From Wenyingzhuangia sp. 2_MG-2023 (GTDB taxonomy: Bacteria > Bacteroidota > Bacteroidia > Flavobacteriales > Flavobacteriaceae), in contig NZ_JAUOSB010000001.1 in NCBI RefSeq assembly GCF_030548295.1, forward strand, positions 744,001 to 808,000: a DNA stretch of 64,000 bases, read 5' to 3'. The notes beneath the pieces are model-generated. The model had not been told where the DNA came from and did not search any database. It was given only the letters and a program-made list of their open reading frames with translations. Within the stretch, counting starts at the first letter, position 1. Every line of letters starts with the position of its first letter. Shown in pieces: positions 33,906 to 42,926 of this stretch. Position numbers and translations under genes: made by a program.

Positions 33906-35438
33906 ATGAAACATTTTAAATGGATAGTAAGACTTAGTTTTTTAGTGAGTCTTATTGCAGGAATATTTACCAGTTCGTGTAACGTAGACACGATGAATTA
34001 CTCTTTAGATGATAGCGATGTTTTTATTGATTCTATCATTATAGAAGCTTCTAACAATAGTTTTTTAGAAGAAGACATTGTAACATCTATAACAAATTAT
34101 TCAAGATCTATCACGGCCTCTTTACCAAGTTCTAGTCAAGACAAAGAATTGGTGTTGAGTATATTTTTATCAGATGGAATTTCTACAATTCCAGCATCTG
34201 GAGAGGCATTTCCAACAGGAGAATCTTCATTAAAAGCTTTTGGTTTTGGATTGGAAGAAGCGTATTCACTTAATTTAAAAGTATTAGAGCCTTTTGAGTC
34301 AGATACAGAATTTATCTCTGTTTGGAGAGCAGAAGCGGGTGAGAAAATTACACTTCCGTTAATTGAAACTGGAAACTACAATTTTAAGGTTTTTTGGGGT
34401 GATGGAGAAAGCAGTATTGTGGCAACATATGATTTAGAATCTGCAAGTCATACTTATGCGGAAGCAGGAGATTATACCGTTACCGTTTGGGGAGTTCTTC
34501 AAGGATTCAACTTTGATTTGACCGATGCTAGTGCAGATAATATTTTAGATATTACAGATTGGGGAACCATCACACTAGGAAACGATGGAGGTTATTTTAG
34601 AAGTTGCGCAAATCTACAAATTAGTGCTTCAAACACACCAGACTTAAGTGAAACAACCAACTTTAGAACCATGTTTAGAGAAGCTACGTCGTTCAATAGC
34701 AACATCAATCATTGGGATGTGAGTAAGGTTGATAGTATGTGGGATATGTTTTACAAAGCTTCAAATTTCAATCAACCTTTAGACAATTGGGATGTAAGTA
34801 GTGTGACAACTTTTGAAACCATGTTCAACCAAACGGCTTTCAATCAAGATATTTCGGGGTGGAATGTAAGTAGTGCCACAACGCTAAAGAACATGTTTAG
34901 AGATTGTCCTTTCAATCAACCAATCGGAAATTGGGATATTTCTAATGTTACAAGTCTTCAATCAACCTTTAGAGATAATGATGCTTTTGATCAAGATCTT
35001 TCAGGATGGGGAGATAAATTACAAAACATAATTACCATGCGTGAATTGTTTAGAGGTTCTGATTACAATGGAGATTTGAGCGCTTGGGATGTGAGCAAAG
35101 TGGTAAGTATGTGGGACATGTTTAAAGATAGCAAGTTTAACAATGCTTCTGTTTTGGTTTGGAACTTAGACAATTTAGACAATATGGAAACCATGTTTGG
35201 AGGAGAAAGCGCTTTCAATCAAGATATTTCTGTGTGGGATGTAAGCTCTGTAGTAAACATGCAAAATTTATTTAACGGAAATACAGTTTTCAACCAAGAT
35301 CTTTCAGGTTGGGATGTGAGTAATGTAAAATGTAATTACGCTTTTGATACAGGGGCATCACAATGGGAAGATGCTCATAAGCCGGTTTTTACTGCCGACC
35401 AATTTGACAACAATTCTTTTTGTAGTAGAGATAATTAA
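33906..35438 (+). CDS. BspA-like surface lipoprotein with PKD-like domain and DUF285 repeats
   Basis: 510 residues. The signal ends FTSSC, so Cys25 is lipidated. An N-terminal region of about 100 residues is followed by a PKD-like beta-sandwich (VFWGDGESSIVATYDLESAS ... HTYAEAGDYTVTVWG). About eight 25-30 residue repeats then have the pattern FNQDISGWDVSSV, M-x-x-M-F (DUF285/BspA type). It occupies the place of SusE/SusF in the operon, so it probably helps bind ligand at the cell surface. Followed by a terminator. Confidence 0.88.
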   Translation: MKHFKWIVRLSFLVSLIAGIFTSSCNVDTMNYSLDDSDVFIDSIIIEASNNSFLEEDIVTSITNYSRSITASLPSSSQDKELVLSIFLSDGISTIPASGEAFPTGESSLKAFGFGLEEAYSLNLKVLEPFESDTEFISVWRAEAGEKITLPLIETGNYNFKVFWGDGESSIVATYDLESASHTYAEAGDYTVTVWGVLQGFNFDLTDASADNILDITDWGTITLGNDGGYFRSCANLQISASNTPDLSETTNFRTMFREATSFNSNINHWDVSKVDSMWDMFYKASNFNQPLDNWDVSSVTTFETMFNQTAFNQDISGWNVSSATTLKNMFRDCPFNQPIGNWDISNVTSLQSTFRDNDAFDQDLSGWGDKLQNIITMRELFRGSDYNGDLSAWDVSKVVSMWDMFKDSKFNNASVLVWNLDNLDNMETMFGGESAFNQDISVWDVSSVVNMQNLFNGNTVFNQDLSGWDVSNVKCNYAFDTGASQWEDAHKPVFTADQFDNNSFCSRDN

Positions 35439-35466
35439 TTCTTAGAAAAGAATTGTTGTCTTAAAT

Positions 35467-35504
35467 AAACAAAGAAGAGGTCATTAACCTCTTCTTTGTT
35501 TTTA
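35467..35504 (+). terminator. Intrinsic terminator between the BspA-like and PI-PLC-like genes
   Basis: A 15-bp stem AAACAAAGAAGAGGT / ACCTCTTCTTTGTTT with a CATTA loop and T-rich tail. It may lower expression of the PI-PLC-like gene relative to susCD. Confidence 0.8.
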
Positions 35505-35540
35505 CAAAAATTAGACTTTAATGATGAAAAAAATATAAAA

Positions 35541-37418
35541 ATGAAAAATGTAATTTTAGTAGTAACAACACTATTTACCTTGATGATGTATGGATGTATG
35601 GAAGATGAAAGACAACCATCAGCTATTGCTAAAGAAGATCCAGACACTATTTCTAGAGACTCTACCAAGGCTATTTACCGTCAATTTTTCTTTAGTGGCT
35701 CGCACAATTCGTATTCTGGAAATTTAAGTGGAATGAAACGCGAGGGAATTAAAACACAGTTAGAACAAGGACTTCGTTTTTTTGAGTTTGATTTGTTTAC
35801 TTACAATACTGAAAATAAAATGCAAATCTCAGTTTCGGAAGTTGCTGATGTATATACTGTTTTTGAGCTTCAAGAAACCTCTCATTTGCTTTCTTATACA
35901 AACAATAGTGGTGAACTAAGAATACAAAAACTGATTGATGGTGCGTCTGAATTGGTATTAGAAACTACGCTTGAATCCGGGGCTAGAAGTTTTACATCAT
36001 TGACTTTCGAAAACAAAGAATATTTGATGAGCTTTCATGATTCTAGTAAAAAACTAACAATGTATCGTATAGAGAATACAAAACTGGAACTTCTTTTTTC
36101 TACAACAATGGAGATGGCAGAAGCTAGTTTGTCAACCTTTGTATTCAAAGAGAAAGCATACATAATGCTATATGATAACACAAGTAGCAAAAGTATAATC
36201 AATGAAATTTCTTTTGAAGGTACTAAAGCTGTTTTAGGAAAAGAAATGTATCAAATGTCTTCAGTTGTGGCTGGAGTTAAAATGACTCCCTTTGTACAAA
36301 AGGATGTGCTTTATGTTTTTCAACATAGCGATAATAGTGTTGCTAGTTTTTTGGTTGATAAAATCAATACTACGAGTGGAACATGGTCTGTTGAGTCAAG
36401 CGTTAGAGGGAGTTCAGATTTGTTAAAAGGAAATGTACAGGCTGTTCACAAAGAAAATCATTTGTATGTTAATAGTTATGCTGCTAACGGAGATGTAATT
36501 GGGGCACAATTGGTAATGGATCAAGAAAAACCAAACCTTGTCTTTGAGTATAGCAATAGTGAGGATATGATTTCAGGAGCAAATGCTTCTGTCTTTCCAG
36601 CAACAAAAGGGTATTATCTTTTTTTACAAAAGGGATTAGAGCTTCAGATGAATTTGATAACTATTGGAGTTTTAACGTTAGGACATGATGAACCAGGAGA
36701 TGCCGTAGACCTTTCTGTAGACAATCCAAATTCCATTTTTTTGGCAGATTGGATTGCTTATATAGCCAATTGGAGCGATGAACATCCGTACCACGAACCA
36801 CTTTTTATCATGACAGAGTTGAAAGAATATCAACAGTGGATGGCAGATGCCAAGTGGAGAAATATTATAGAATTGATGCAAGAAAATTTTGGAGAAAAAT
36901 TAAGATATCATAGTTCTAATGGTTTTAAAAATGAAGACTTGGTTGACGAGTCTAAAATAGTAGATGGAGAAACACTTTATTTTATGGATGAAAATGGTGA
37001 CAAAGAGCAAGGTTTGTTAGGTAAAGTTATCTTGTACATACAGCCTAATAACAATATCACCAAAAGTGCATATACCAATGATTTTATACCTTTTGAAACT
37101 GTTGACGGAGAACTTCAGGCCAATTTTTTACAACTAAAACGTTATAGAGAAAACAACAAATTAGTATCTCCAGATTGGAGAAAGCCAGGTAGTTACGGAA
37201 ATGATTTTGGTGATTATATTGATCAAAAAGACAATAGCTATATCAGTAGAATTTTTCATATGGAAAGTTCTTTGGGAGACAGTCAATATGATAATATTCA
37301 GTGCACAAACGTGATGTTTGGAGTTTCTGATAGACCTTTTGATAAAGGCTTGTATTCAAATTATATAAGTCAGCAAAAAATAAAAAACACACTAGAACAA
37401 GTGCTAGGTTGTGATTAA
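35541..37418 (+). CDS. PI-PLC X-domain-like lipoprotein with a large inserted beta-rich domain
   Basis: 625 residues from MKNVILVVTTLFTLMMYGC, lipidated at Cys19; a 15-residue longer frame was dropped. The first catalytic part of a PI-PLC-like TIM barrel is FFFSGSHNSYSG (His55) with FFEFDLFTYN (Glu82, Asp84). The second His lies in VLTLGHDEPGDAVDL (His382), and the fold continues through FLADWIAYIANWSDEHPYHE. In typical bacterial PI-PLC the two catalytic His are about 50 residues apart; here they are 327 apart. The insertion (about residues 98-375) is made of short beta-rich repeats that resemble propeller blades. It probably cleaves phosphodiesters on the surface for uptake by the neighbouring SusCD. 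Confidence 0.75.
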   Translation: MKNVILVVTTLFTLMMYGCMEDERQPSAIAKEDPDTISRDSTKAIYRQFFFSGSHNSYSGNLSGMKREGIKTQLEQGLRFFEFDLFTYNTENKMQISVSEVADVYTVFELQETSHLLSYTNNSGELRIQKLIDGASELVLETTLESGARSFTSLTFENKEYLMSFHDSSKKLTMYRIENTKLELLFSTTMEMAEASLSTFVFKEKAYIMLYDNTSSKSIINEISFEGTKAVLGKEMYQMSSVVAGVKMTPFVQKDVLYVFQHSDNSVASFLVDKINTTSGTWSVESSVRGSSDLLKGNVQAVHKENHLYVNSYAANGDVIGAQLVMDQEKPNLVFEYSNSEDMISGANASVFPATKGYYLFLQKGLELQMNLITIGVLTLGHDEPGDAVDLSVDNPNSIFLADWIAYIANWSDEHPYHEPLFIMTELKEYQQWMADAKWRNIIELMQENFGEKLRYHSSNGFKNEDLVDESKIVDGETLYFMDENGDKEQGLLGKVILYIQPNNNITKSAYTNDFIPFETVDGELQANFLQLKRYRENNKLVSPDWRKPGSYGNDFGDYIDQKDNSYISRIFHMESSLGDSQYDNIQCTNVMFGVSDRPFDKGLYSNYISQQKIKNTLEQVLGCD

Positions 37419-37471
37419 ATAGATGATTTTTTGTTTAGGTTTTGTTTGGAACTATGTCGTTGATATAGTTC

Positions 37472-37512
37472 AAAGCCTCACTAGTGATAAGAGTGAGGCT
37501 TTTGTTTTTTCA
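37472..37512 (+). terminator. Intrinsic terminator of the Sus-like locus
   Basis: Stem AAAGCCTCACT / AGTGAGGCTTT, 9-nt loop, T-rich tail overlapping the end of the convergent CDGSH gene. Confidence 0.75.
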
Positions 37513-37719
37513 TGAATTATGACTTCCATCACAATAAGGTTTATTTTGGCTTTTTCCACAACCACAAAGTGCAACACCACCTGTCTTTTCTCCTTTAAAT
37601 CTTAATGGAGATCCTCCTCCTTTTTCTTTATGTGCACCATCGCAAAAAGGTTTGGTTTCTGAGTGTCCACAGGTGCAATAAGAATAATTTTTTCCTTCTT
37701 CTAATTCTACTATTGGCAT
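37510..37719 (-). CDS. CDGSH iron-sulfur protein (two motifs)
   Basis: 69 residues with two CDGSH-type motifs: CTCGHSETKPFCDGAH and CGCGKSQNKPYCDGSH, each giving three Cys and one His for a [2Fe-2S] cluster as in mitoNEET-type proteins. No signal peptide, so probably cytosolic. Role unknown, perhaps redox or iron-sulfur handling. The same motif pair occurs in a second gene near 38.7 kb, each beside a related barrel gene. Confidence 0.9.
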   Translation of the reverse strand: MPIVELEEGKNYSYCTCGHSETKPFCDGAHKEKGGGSPLRFKGEKTGGVALCGCGKSQNKPYCDGSHNS

Positions 37720-37867
37720 AAATTATTTGTTTTAGTTGTGAGATAAAACTAAGTAAAAATGATTTTAGACAGCGTATAAATTAAGGAACTAAATTTTGAT
37801 TAGTTTATTGTTATCTATGTGTTTTTTTACTGCTTTCAAACAATACATCTATTATTTTTGTGTTGTT

Positions 37868-38566
37868 TTAAAGTTTATATCTCATTATCATCCCTCCGTG
37901 AAAACTACTTAGAACGATTGCAGCATTTGGAGTTGCTTCAACTTTTTGTTGGGTAGTATCATTTTCTAAAGTGTAAGTTTCCAAATTTGCATTCAAATAC
38001 CCAAAATTGATTCCCAAACTAAAACGATTAGAGATTTTTCTTAGATATCCTAAAGTGGTTGCAAAACCTATATTTCCTCCTTTTAGGGTTTGTTTACTGT
38101 CAATTTCTATTTCTTGATGGAAATAAAAATAACCGACAGAAGGCTCAAAAAAAAGTTCATTTTTTTCATTTCCAAAAGTAAAAGAGGAAATAGTGCTAAT
38201 AGCAAGGTAATGAAGTTGCGATTTGTTTTTTAAAATTCCTTCTTCAGCAGGTTGATTTTCCGTTATGAAAAGTGTTGTATACTCTTCTCCTTCATTTCTG
38301 TTTTGTAAATATTTAAGACCTATACGGGTGTTTTTAAAAAACGTAGGTTTGTAATAACCAGTAATACTGTATTGCATTCCAGTGGTAACCGTTTGTGTAG
38401 TTTTTCTGTGAAATTGAGAAGCTGTTTGTTCTCCAGTAATTCTATAGGTACTTCCAACATTGGCATCTACAAAAAATCGGTTTTCAGAATGGTATTGAGC
38501 AATGGAGTTTTGTGTTATAAATAACAAAGCAAACCAAAGTATGTTTTTAAATGCAGTGTGTGTCAT
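37868..38566 (-). CDS. Outer-membrane beta-barrel protein
   Basis: 232 residues. Signal peptide to NSIAQ, then repeated amphipathic strands (FFVDANVGSTYRITG, GGNIGFATTLGYLRKI, SLGINFGYLNANLETY) and a C-terminal MRYKL. It is related to the C-terminal part of the lipoprotein/barrel at 38.9-39.9 kb (GGNIGF, FxLGxNxG and closing xxYKL blocks). No specific family is known; function unknown. Confidence 0.7.
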   Translation of the reverse strand: MTHTAFKNILWFALLFITQNSIAQYHSENRFFVDANVGSTYRITGEQTASQFHRKTTQTVTTGMQYSITGYYKPTFFKNTRIGLKYLQNRNEGEEYTTLFITENQPAEEGILKNKSQLHYLAISTISSFTFGNEKNELFFEPSVGYFYFHQEIEIDSKQTLKGGNIGFATTLGYLRKISNRFSLGINFGYLNANLETYTLENDTTQQKVEATPNAAIVLSSFHGGMIMRYKL

Positions 38567-38608
38567 TTTAGGAGGATTATAGTGAAATTGAAAACTTGGA
38601 TAAATATA

Positions 38609-38640
38609 AAAAAAGGTCTCTGCTTAGTAGCAAAGACCTT
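38609..38640 (-). terminator. Intrinsic terminator after the second CDGSH gene
   Basis: Stem AAGGTCT / AGACCTT with extra pairing inside and T7 on the minus strand, located just past the stop codon at 38664. Confidence 0.7.
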
Positions 38641-38663
38641 GTCTAAAAAATAAAGGTTTATTT

Positions 38664-38888
38664 TTAATGAGATCCATCGCAATAAGGAGCATTTTGTGTA
38701 CTTCCACATGTGCATAAAAAAATCATTTCAGTTTCGGGAATTTTAAACAGCAAAGGTTTCCGAACAGTGTCTTTATGATTACCATCGCAAAAAGGCCTAT
38801 CCTCACTTTTGTTACATGTACAATAAGCGTATGTTTTGTCTTTTGTAAGATGACAGGCTTTGGGAGTGGGAATCGGTTTTTGTGTCAA
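38664..38888 (-). CDS. CDGSH iron-sulfur protein (two motifs), second copy
   Basis: 74 residues with CTCNKSEDRPFCDGNH and CTCGSTQNAPYCDGSH, a paralogue of the CDGSH protein at 37.5 kb. The stop of the upstream barrel-type lipoprotein is 3 bp before its start, so the two genes are one operon. The C-terminus ends directly at the second motif. Confidence 0.9.
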   Translation of the reverse strand: MTQKPIPTPKACHLTKDKTYAYCTCNKSEDRPFCDGNHKDTVRKPLLFKIPETEMIFLCTCGSTQNAPYCDGSH

Positions 38889-38891
38889 AGT

Positions 38892-39947
38892 TTATAGTTT
38901 ATAACTGAGAAGAACTCCTAAATTTATGTTTGATAAATTGATTGCATTTTCTTTATCTAGTTCAATGGTTTCACTATTCTGGCCATCATTTAAGCGGTAT
39001 TTTGTGATGTTACCACCAAAAAGACCAAGATTTAGCCCCAATCCAAATTTTTGAGTCAGCATTCTTTTGTAGCCAATATTCATGTCAAAACCAATATTAC
39101 CTCCATTTGAGCTGATGTTGGCGGCATTTAATTTTACGGTTTCTTCATAAGTAAAATAACCAAGAGATACATCTATTAAAAGTTCATTTTTCTTGTTTCC
39201 AAAGCTATAATTAGATAAGAGACTTGCTGCAAAATAATTTACAGAACTATCTATGTTTAAAGTTCCATATTGAGTCGGTCTTCCATCGTTAAATTCTATA
39301 AAAGCATTGTTGATTTGACCACCATAATATGCATGTGTATATTTGAAACCAATTCCTGAGTTTTTTAAATATTTGTAATAAGAACTAAATGAAAACTGTG
39401 TTCCTGTTTTTATAATTTCAGAGATAGCTTTGCTAAACTCAGTACTTTTATCTAAATCACCCGTTCTAAAGGCAGGTCCAACAACAAAGTTGATCAACAA
39501 AGGATATTTAACAGTGTCTTTGTGACGATATAAATTGGCATTTTTAACCATTTTAGCATAATCAATAGCAAGAGAATCACTAGGTGATGCATCACTTTTT
39601 AAAATATCAGCAGCAAATCTGTGACAGCTAGATCCCCAAAATGAAGGCTTGTAATATTGCTTGATACCAATAAGATTTCCTCCGTTAGCTCTTGCAGAAT
39701 CTTTGATGATTTGCAACATTCTATCATAACCACAGTTTGTTGTGGTTCCTTTGTCGTCTACTTTGATGGATCCAAGAAATTCATCTTTAGAATAATCTCT
39801 AGAGAAATGTTCCTCGGGTTCAAAAACTTGAATGGAATCCGTAGGTTTTAAAGCAGGATATTTTTTTACAAAATTACTTCGAATTAACGGACTACAAGAG
39901 GTTAAAACCAAGAACGTAATTAAAGGGAGTGTTAGTTTTTTTAGCAT
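38892..39947 (-). CDS. Lipoprotein with C-terminal outer-membrane barrel-like region
   Basis: 351 residues. The signal ends LVLTSC (Cys18). An N-terminal domain of about 130 residues has paired cysteines (TNCGYDR, SSCHRF). The C-terminal part, from about residue 145, has barrel-like strands ending SYKL and is paralogous to the protein at 37.9 kb. It is the first gene of the operon with the second CDGSH gene. Function unknown. Confidence 0.65.
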   Translation of the reverse strand: MLKKLTLPLITFLVLTSCSPLIRSNFVKKYPALKPTDSIQVFEPEEHFSRDYSKDEFLGSIKVDDKGTTTNCGYDRMLQIIKDSARANGGNLIGIKQYYKPSFWGSSCHRFAADILKSDASPSDSLAIDYAKMVKNANLYRHKDTVKYPLLINFVVGPAFRTGDLDKSTEFSKAISEIIKTGTQFSFSSYYKYLKNSGIGFKYTHAYYGGQINNAFIEFNDGRPTQYGTLNIDSSVNYFAASLLSNYSFGNKKNELLIDVSLGYFTYEETVKLNAANISSNGGNIGFDMNIGYKRMLTQKFGLGLNLGLFGGNITKYRLNDGQNSETIELDKENAINLSNINLGVLLSYKL

Positions 39948-40002
39948 TTTTTTTTCGTGCTAAAATATACATTAAGATAGGGAATTAGGTTAATTTTTTA
40001 TT

Positions 40003-40037
40003 AAAAAAAGCCCTTGACAAATTTATGTCAAAGGCTT
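40003..40037 (-). terminator. Intrinsic terminator of lpd
   Basis: On the minus strand AAGCCTTTGACA / TGTCAAGGGCTT with an AATTTA-type loop and T7, right after the lpd stop codon. Confidence 0.75.
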
Positions 40038-40060
40038 AAATCTAAACTATTTTAAGTGTT

Positions 40061-41464
40061 TTATGCGTGAATAGCTCTATCTGCTGTAGCAGCCAAACAA
40101 GCTTCTTTAATTGCTTCTGTATATGTTGGGTGTGCATGAGACATTCTTGCAACATCTTCTGCGGATGCCCTAAACTCCATAGCCACAACTGCCTCAGCAA
40201 TCATATCTGCAGCACGAGCACCAATCATGTGAACTCCTAAAATTTCATCTGTAGTAGCATCTGCTAATACTTTTATTACACCATCAGTGTCCATAGAAGC
40301 TCTTGCTCTACCCAAAGCTCTCATGTTAAAAGAACCTGTTTTGTAAGAAATTCCTTCTTCTTTTAGCTGTGCTTCCGTTTTACCAACAGAGGCAACTTCT
40401 GGCCAGGTATATACGACTCCAGGAATCAAGTTGTAGTTGATGTGTGGTTTTTCACCTGCAATCAATTCAGCAACCATAGTTCCTTCTTCTTCTGCTTTGT
40501 GAGCCAACATAGCACCTTTTACTACATCACCAATAGCGTAAATATTTTCAATATTAGTTTGTAAGTGATCGTTGGTTTCTATTTGTCCTCTTTGAGTCGT
40601 TTTAATTCCAATATTGTTCAATCCTAATCCTTTGGTAAAAGGAACACGACCTACAGAAATTAAAGAGTAATCTCCTTCAAAAACAACTTCTTCTCCTTTT
40701 TTATTGTCAGCCGTTACTTTCACTCCATCTCCCGTATTGGTTACAGATGTTACTTTGTGACTTACAAAGAATTTTAAGCCTTGTTTCTTTAAAGATTTTT
40801 GTAATTCTTTAGATAACATAGCATCCATTCCTGGAACAATTTTAGGCATGTATTCTATCACAGATACTTCTGCACCTAAACGTTTGTACACTTGTCCTAA
40901 TTCCAATCCAATCACTCCACCACCAATCACAATTAAGTGTTTAGGCACTTCTTTTAATTTTAAAGCTTCGGTAGAAGTAATCACTCTTTCTTTATCAATA
41001 TTGATAAAAGGTAAAGATCCTGGTTTAGATCCTGTTGCAATAATGGTTTTTGAAGATTCAATTTTTTCTACAGAACCATCGTTTTTATGAATGTTGATGT
41101 GTGTTGTGTCAAAAAATTCTCCACGACCTTCATAAACATCAATCTTGTTTTTGTCCATTAAAAAGTTGATTCCCGCAGAAGTTTGAGAAACTACTTCTCC
41201 TTTACGTTCAATCATTTTAGGAAAATCTAAAGTGATGTTTTCTACACCAATTCCATGTTTGTCAAAATGAGATAACGCATCATGATAGTGATGAGAAGAG
41301 TCTAATAAAGCTTTAGAAGGAATACATCCTACATTTAAACAAGTACCACCCATGGTGCTGTACTTTTCTATAATAGCAGTTTTTAATCCTAATTGTGCGC
41401 AACGAATAGCTGCTACATATCCTCCTGGTCCAGAACCGATCACGGTTACGTCGTACTTGTTCAT
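40061..41464 (-). CDS. lpd: Dihydrolipoyl dehydrogenase
   Basis: FAD enzyme (E3) that reoxidises lipoyl groups of 2-oxoacid dehydrogenase complexes and the glycine cleavage system. 467 residues. FAD-binding GSGPGGYVAAIRCA at the N-terminus, redox disulfide in GGTCLNVGCIPSKALL near residues 40-55, NAD-binding GGGVIGLELG near residue 183, and the C-terminal His-Glu pair in HAHPTYTEAI. A -7 element lies upstream. It is a single gene, not clustered with E1/E2. Confidence 0.96.
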   Translation of the reverse strand: MNKYDVTVIGSGPGGYVAAIRCAQLGLKTAIIEKYSTMGGTCLNVGCIPSKALLDSSHHYHDALSHFDKHGIGVENITLDFPKMIERKGEVVSQTSAGINFLMDKNKIDVYEGRGEFFDTTHINIHKNDGSVEKIESSKTIIATGSKPGSLPFINIDKERVITSTEALKLKEVPKHLIVIGGGVIGLELGQVYKRLGAEVSVIEYMPKIVPGMDAMLSKELQKSLKKQGLKFFVSHKVTSVTNTGDGVKVTADNKKGEEVVFEGDYSLISVGRVPFTKGLGLNNIGIKTTQRGQIETNDHLQTNIENIYAIGDVVKGAMLAHKAEEEGTMVAELIAGEKPHINYNLIPGVVYTWPEVASVGKTEAQLKEEGISYKTGSFNMRALGRARASMDTDGVIKVLADATTDEILGVHMIGARAADMIAEAVVAMEFRASAEDVARMSHAHPTYTEAIKEACLAATADRAIHA

Positions 41465-41496
41465 GAAAGTATATTTTTATTTGACTTTGTGTATAA

Positions 41497-41504
41497 CAAA
41501 AGTA
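41497..41504 (-). promoter_or_regulatory. -7 element (TACTTTTG) of lpd
   Basis: Minus-strand TAnnTTTG match about 32 nt upstream of the lpd ATG. -33 element not clear. Confidence 0.4.
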
Positions 41505-41582
41505 AAGAAAAGCGGGCAAGTCTGTTTGTCGAAGTTCTTTAAAAAACGTTTTTTTACTATTTGTTGATTTTTTAATTGTTTT

Positions 41583-42209
41583 CTAAATAGGAAAGCCTAA
41601 TATTTTTCCCATTCCTACAGTAAATAACCAACCTCCGTAGATGGCATGTTCTACACTTACCCAAAACCATGATTTTGTTTTGGAATAGGTATAAGCAAAA
41701 ATATATCCTCCTATAAAAGTCATGAGCAGTACCAGCCAGTTGTGAAACATTAAATGACCAATTGAAAAAATAAAAGCGTTGATTAGATAAAATAATTGTG
41801 GTGTATAAGTGATTTTTCGATACCTGTAAAAAAAGAAAACTCGGTAGATGTACTCTTGAGGGATAACGGATAAAAAGGTGTAAATCAACAGCATTCTAAA
41901 CCATAAAGTAGGTTGTGTAGTGATTGATGTAAACAACAACTCAGGATTGGTGAATTGGATATATAGCAATGTTGATGAAAAAATAAATAAAGAACGAATT
42001 CCTACTTTTTTCCAAAATTGAATAGGTTTTACTTGCTTGGTTTTCTTAAATAATGAACTTCTATAACGGATGCTCAAGTAAATAATATAAACAAAAGGAA
42101 TGATGGATATTTGTAGTTTTAACTGAGCTGAAAATTCAGGAAGTCCAAGAAATATGGGGAATATCACAAAGAATACTATAAGTTCTGTAAAATGTTTTTT
42201 AGCTAACAT
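41583..42209 (-). CDS. CPBP-family intramembrane protease
   Basis: 208 residues with about six hydrophobic helices. The motif-1 segment PQEYIYRVFFFYR has Gln-Glu in place of the usual Glu-Glu before x3-Arg. The later His motifs FSIGHLMFHNW and SVEHAIYGGW are kept. The family includes prenyl-protein proteases and self-immunity proteins; the substrate here is unknown. The single Glu still present probably serves as the catalytic residue. Confidence 0.75.
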   Translation of the reverse strand: MLAKKHFTELIVFFVIFPIFLGLPEFSAQLKLQISIIPFVYIIYLSIRYRSSLFKKTKQVKPIQFWKKVGIRSLFIFSSTLLYIQFTNPELLFTSITTQPTLWFRMLLIYTFLSVIPQEYIYRVFFFYRYRKITYTPQLFYLINAFIFSIGHLMFHNWLVLLMTFIGGYIFAYTYSKTKSWFWVSVEHAIYGGWLFTVGMGKILGFPI

Positions 42210-42280
42210 CTGGTGGTTTTTGCTTAGGTCGTAAAAAAGAGAGATAACTTAGAGTATGAGGTTGGATTTTAGAAACAAAA

Positions 42281-42706
42281 TCAGCGCAGATTTTGACGGT
42301 ATTTTTTCTGGAAGTACATAAAGTAATTGTATAACAAATAATTTACTTCGTAACCATAGTTTATGCTGGTGTCGTAATCTATTCTCATGCAATACAAATC
42401 GCCACTATATCTTGTAGGCTGAAAAACACGAATATTCCAATTGTTAACGTAGATTTGATTCTTAATTTCTAAGTAAGATTGACTGTAAAAACCTCGTGGT
42501 CTAGCGTTGGTGATGAGCCAAGTGTTAAAACCAGGATCTATGATGATGATTTCGTATTCCTCCTCCTCGTTTACAATTCTTATGGTGTCGGTTTCTGAGT
42601 GAATATTTTTATCAACAACATTGTTTTTAGTCGAGCTGCAATAAACCATAGAGGCAGCAATTATAAAAGAAAAAAAAACTTTTGATAAAAGAGATTTCAT
42701 GTTCAT
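42281..42706 (-). CDS. DUF6146-like lipoprotein
   Basis: 141 residues with a lipoprotein signal ending MVYC (Cys23). The mature part has an acidic stretch and then IIIDPGFNTWLITNARPRGF and YLEIKNQIYVNNWNIRV, as in DUF6146, a Bacteroidota family of unknown function. Many Tyr residues at the C-terminus. Separate from the CPBP gene by 71 bp on the same strand. Confidence 0.7.
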   Translation of the reverse strand: MNMKSLLSKVFFSFIIAASMVYCSSTKNNVVDKNIHSETDTIRIVNEEEEYEIIIIDPGFNTWLITNARPRGFYSQSYLEIKNQIYVNNWNIRVFQPTRYSGDLYCMRIDYDTSINYGYEVNYLLYNYFMYFQKKYRQNLR

Positions 42707-42926
42707 GTGATTTGTTTAAAAATACAAAAAAAGAGTTGTTGATTAGTGAGTTAAGAAAAAAATAAGACAACTAAAGTAAAGGAATTTCTTATGGTATAGA
42801 TTAACAATTGTATTGTTCTAAGCAATTTATTTTTTGTCATTTGTTATGCATTTTAGTAGTTAGTGCATTTATTTATGAAATTTATATCTAAATTAGCACT
42901 GTTCCTGCTTAAGAGGAAACCCTTAA

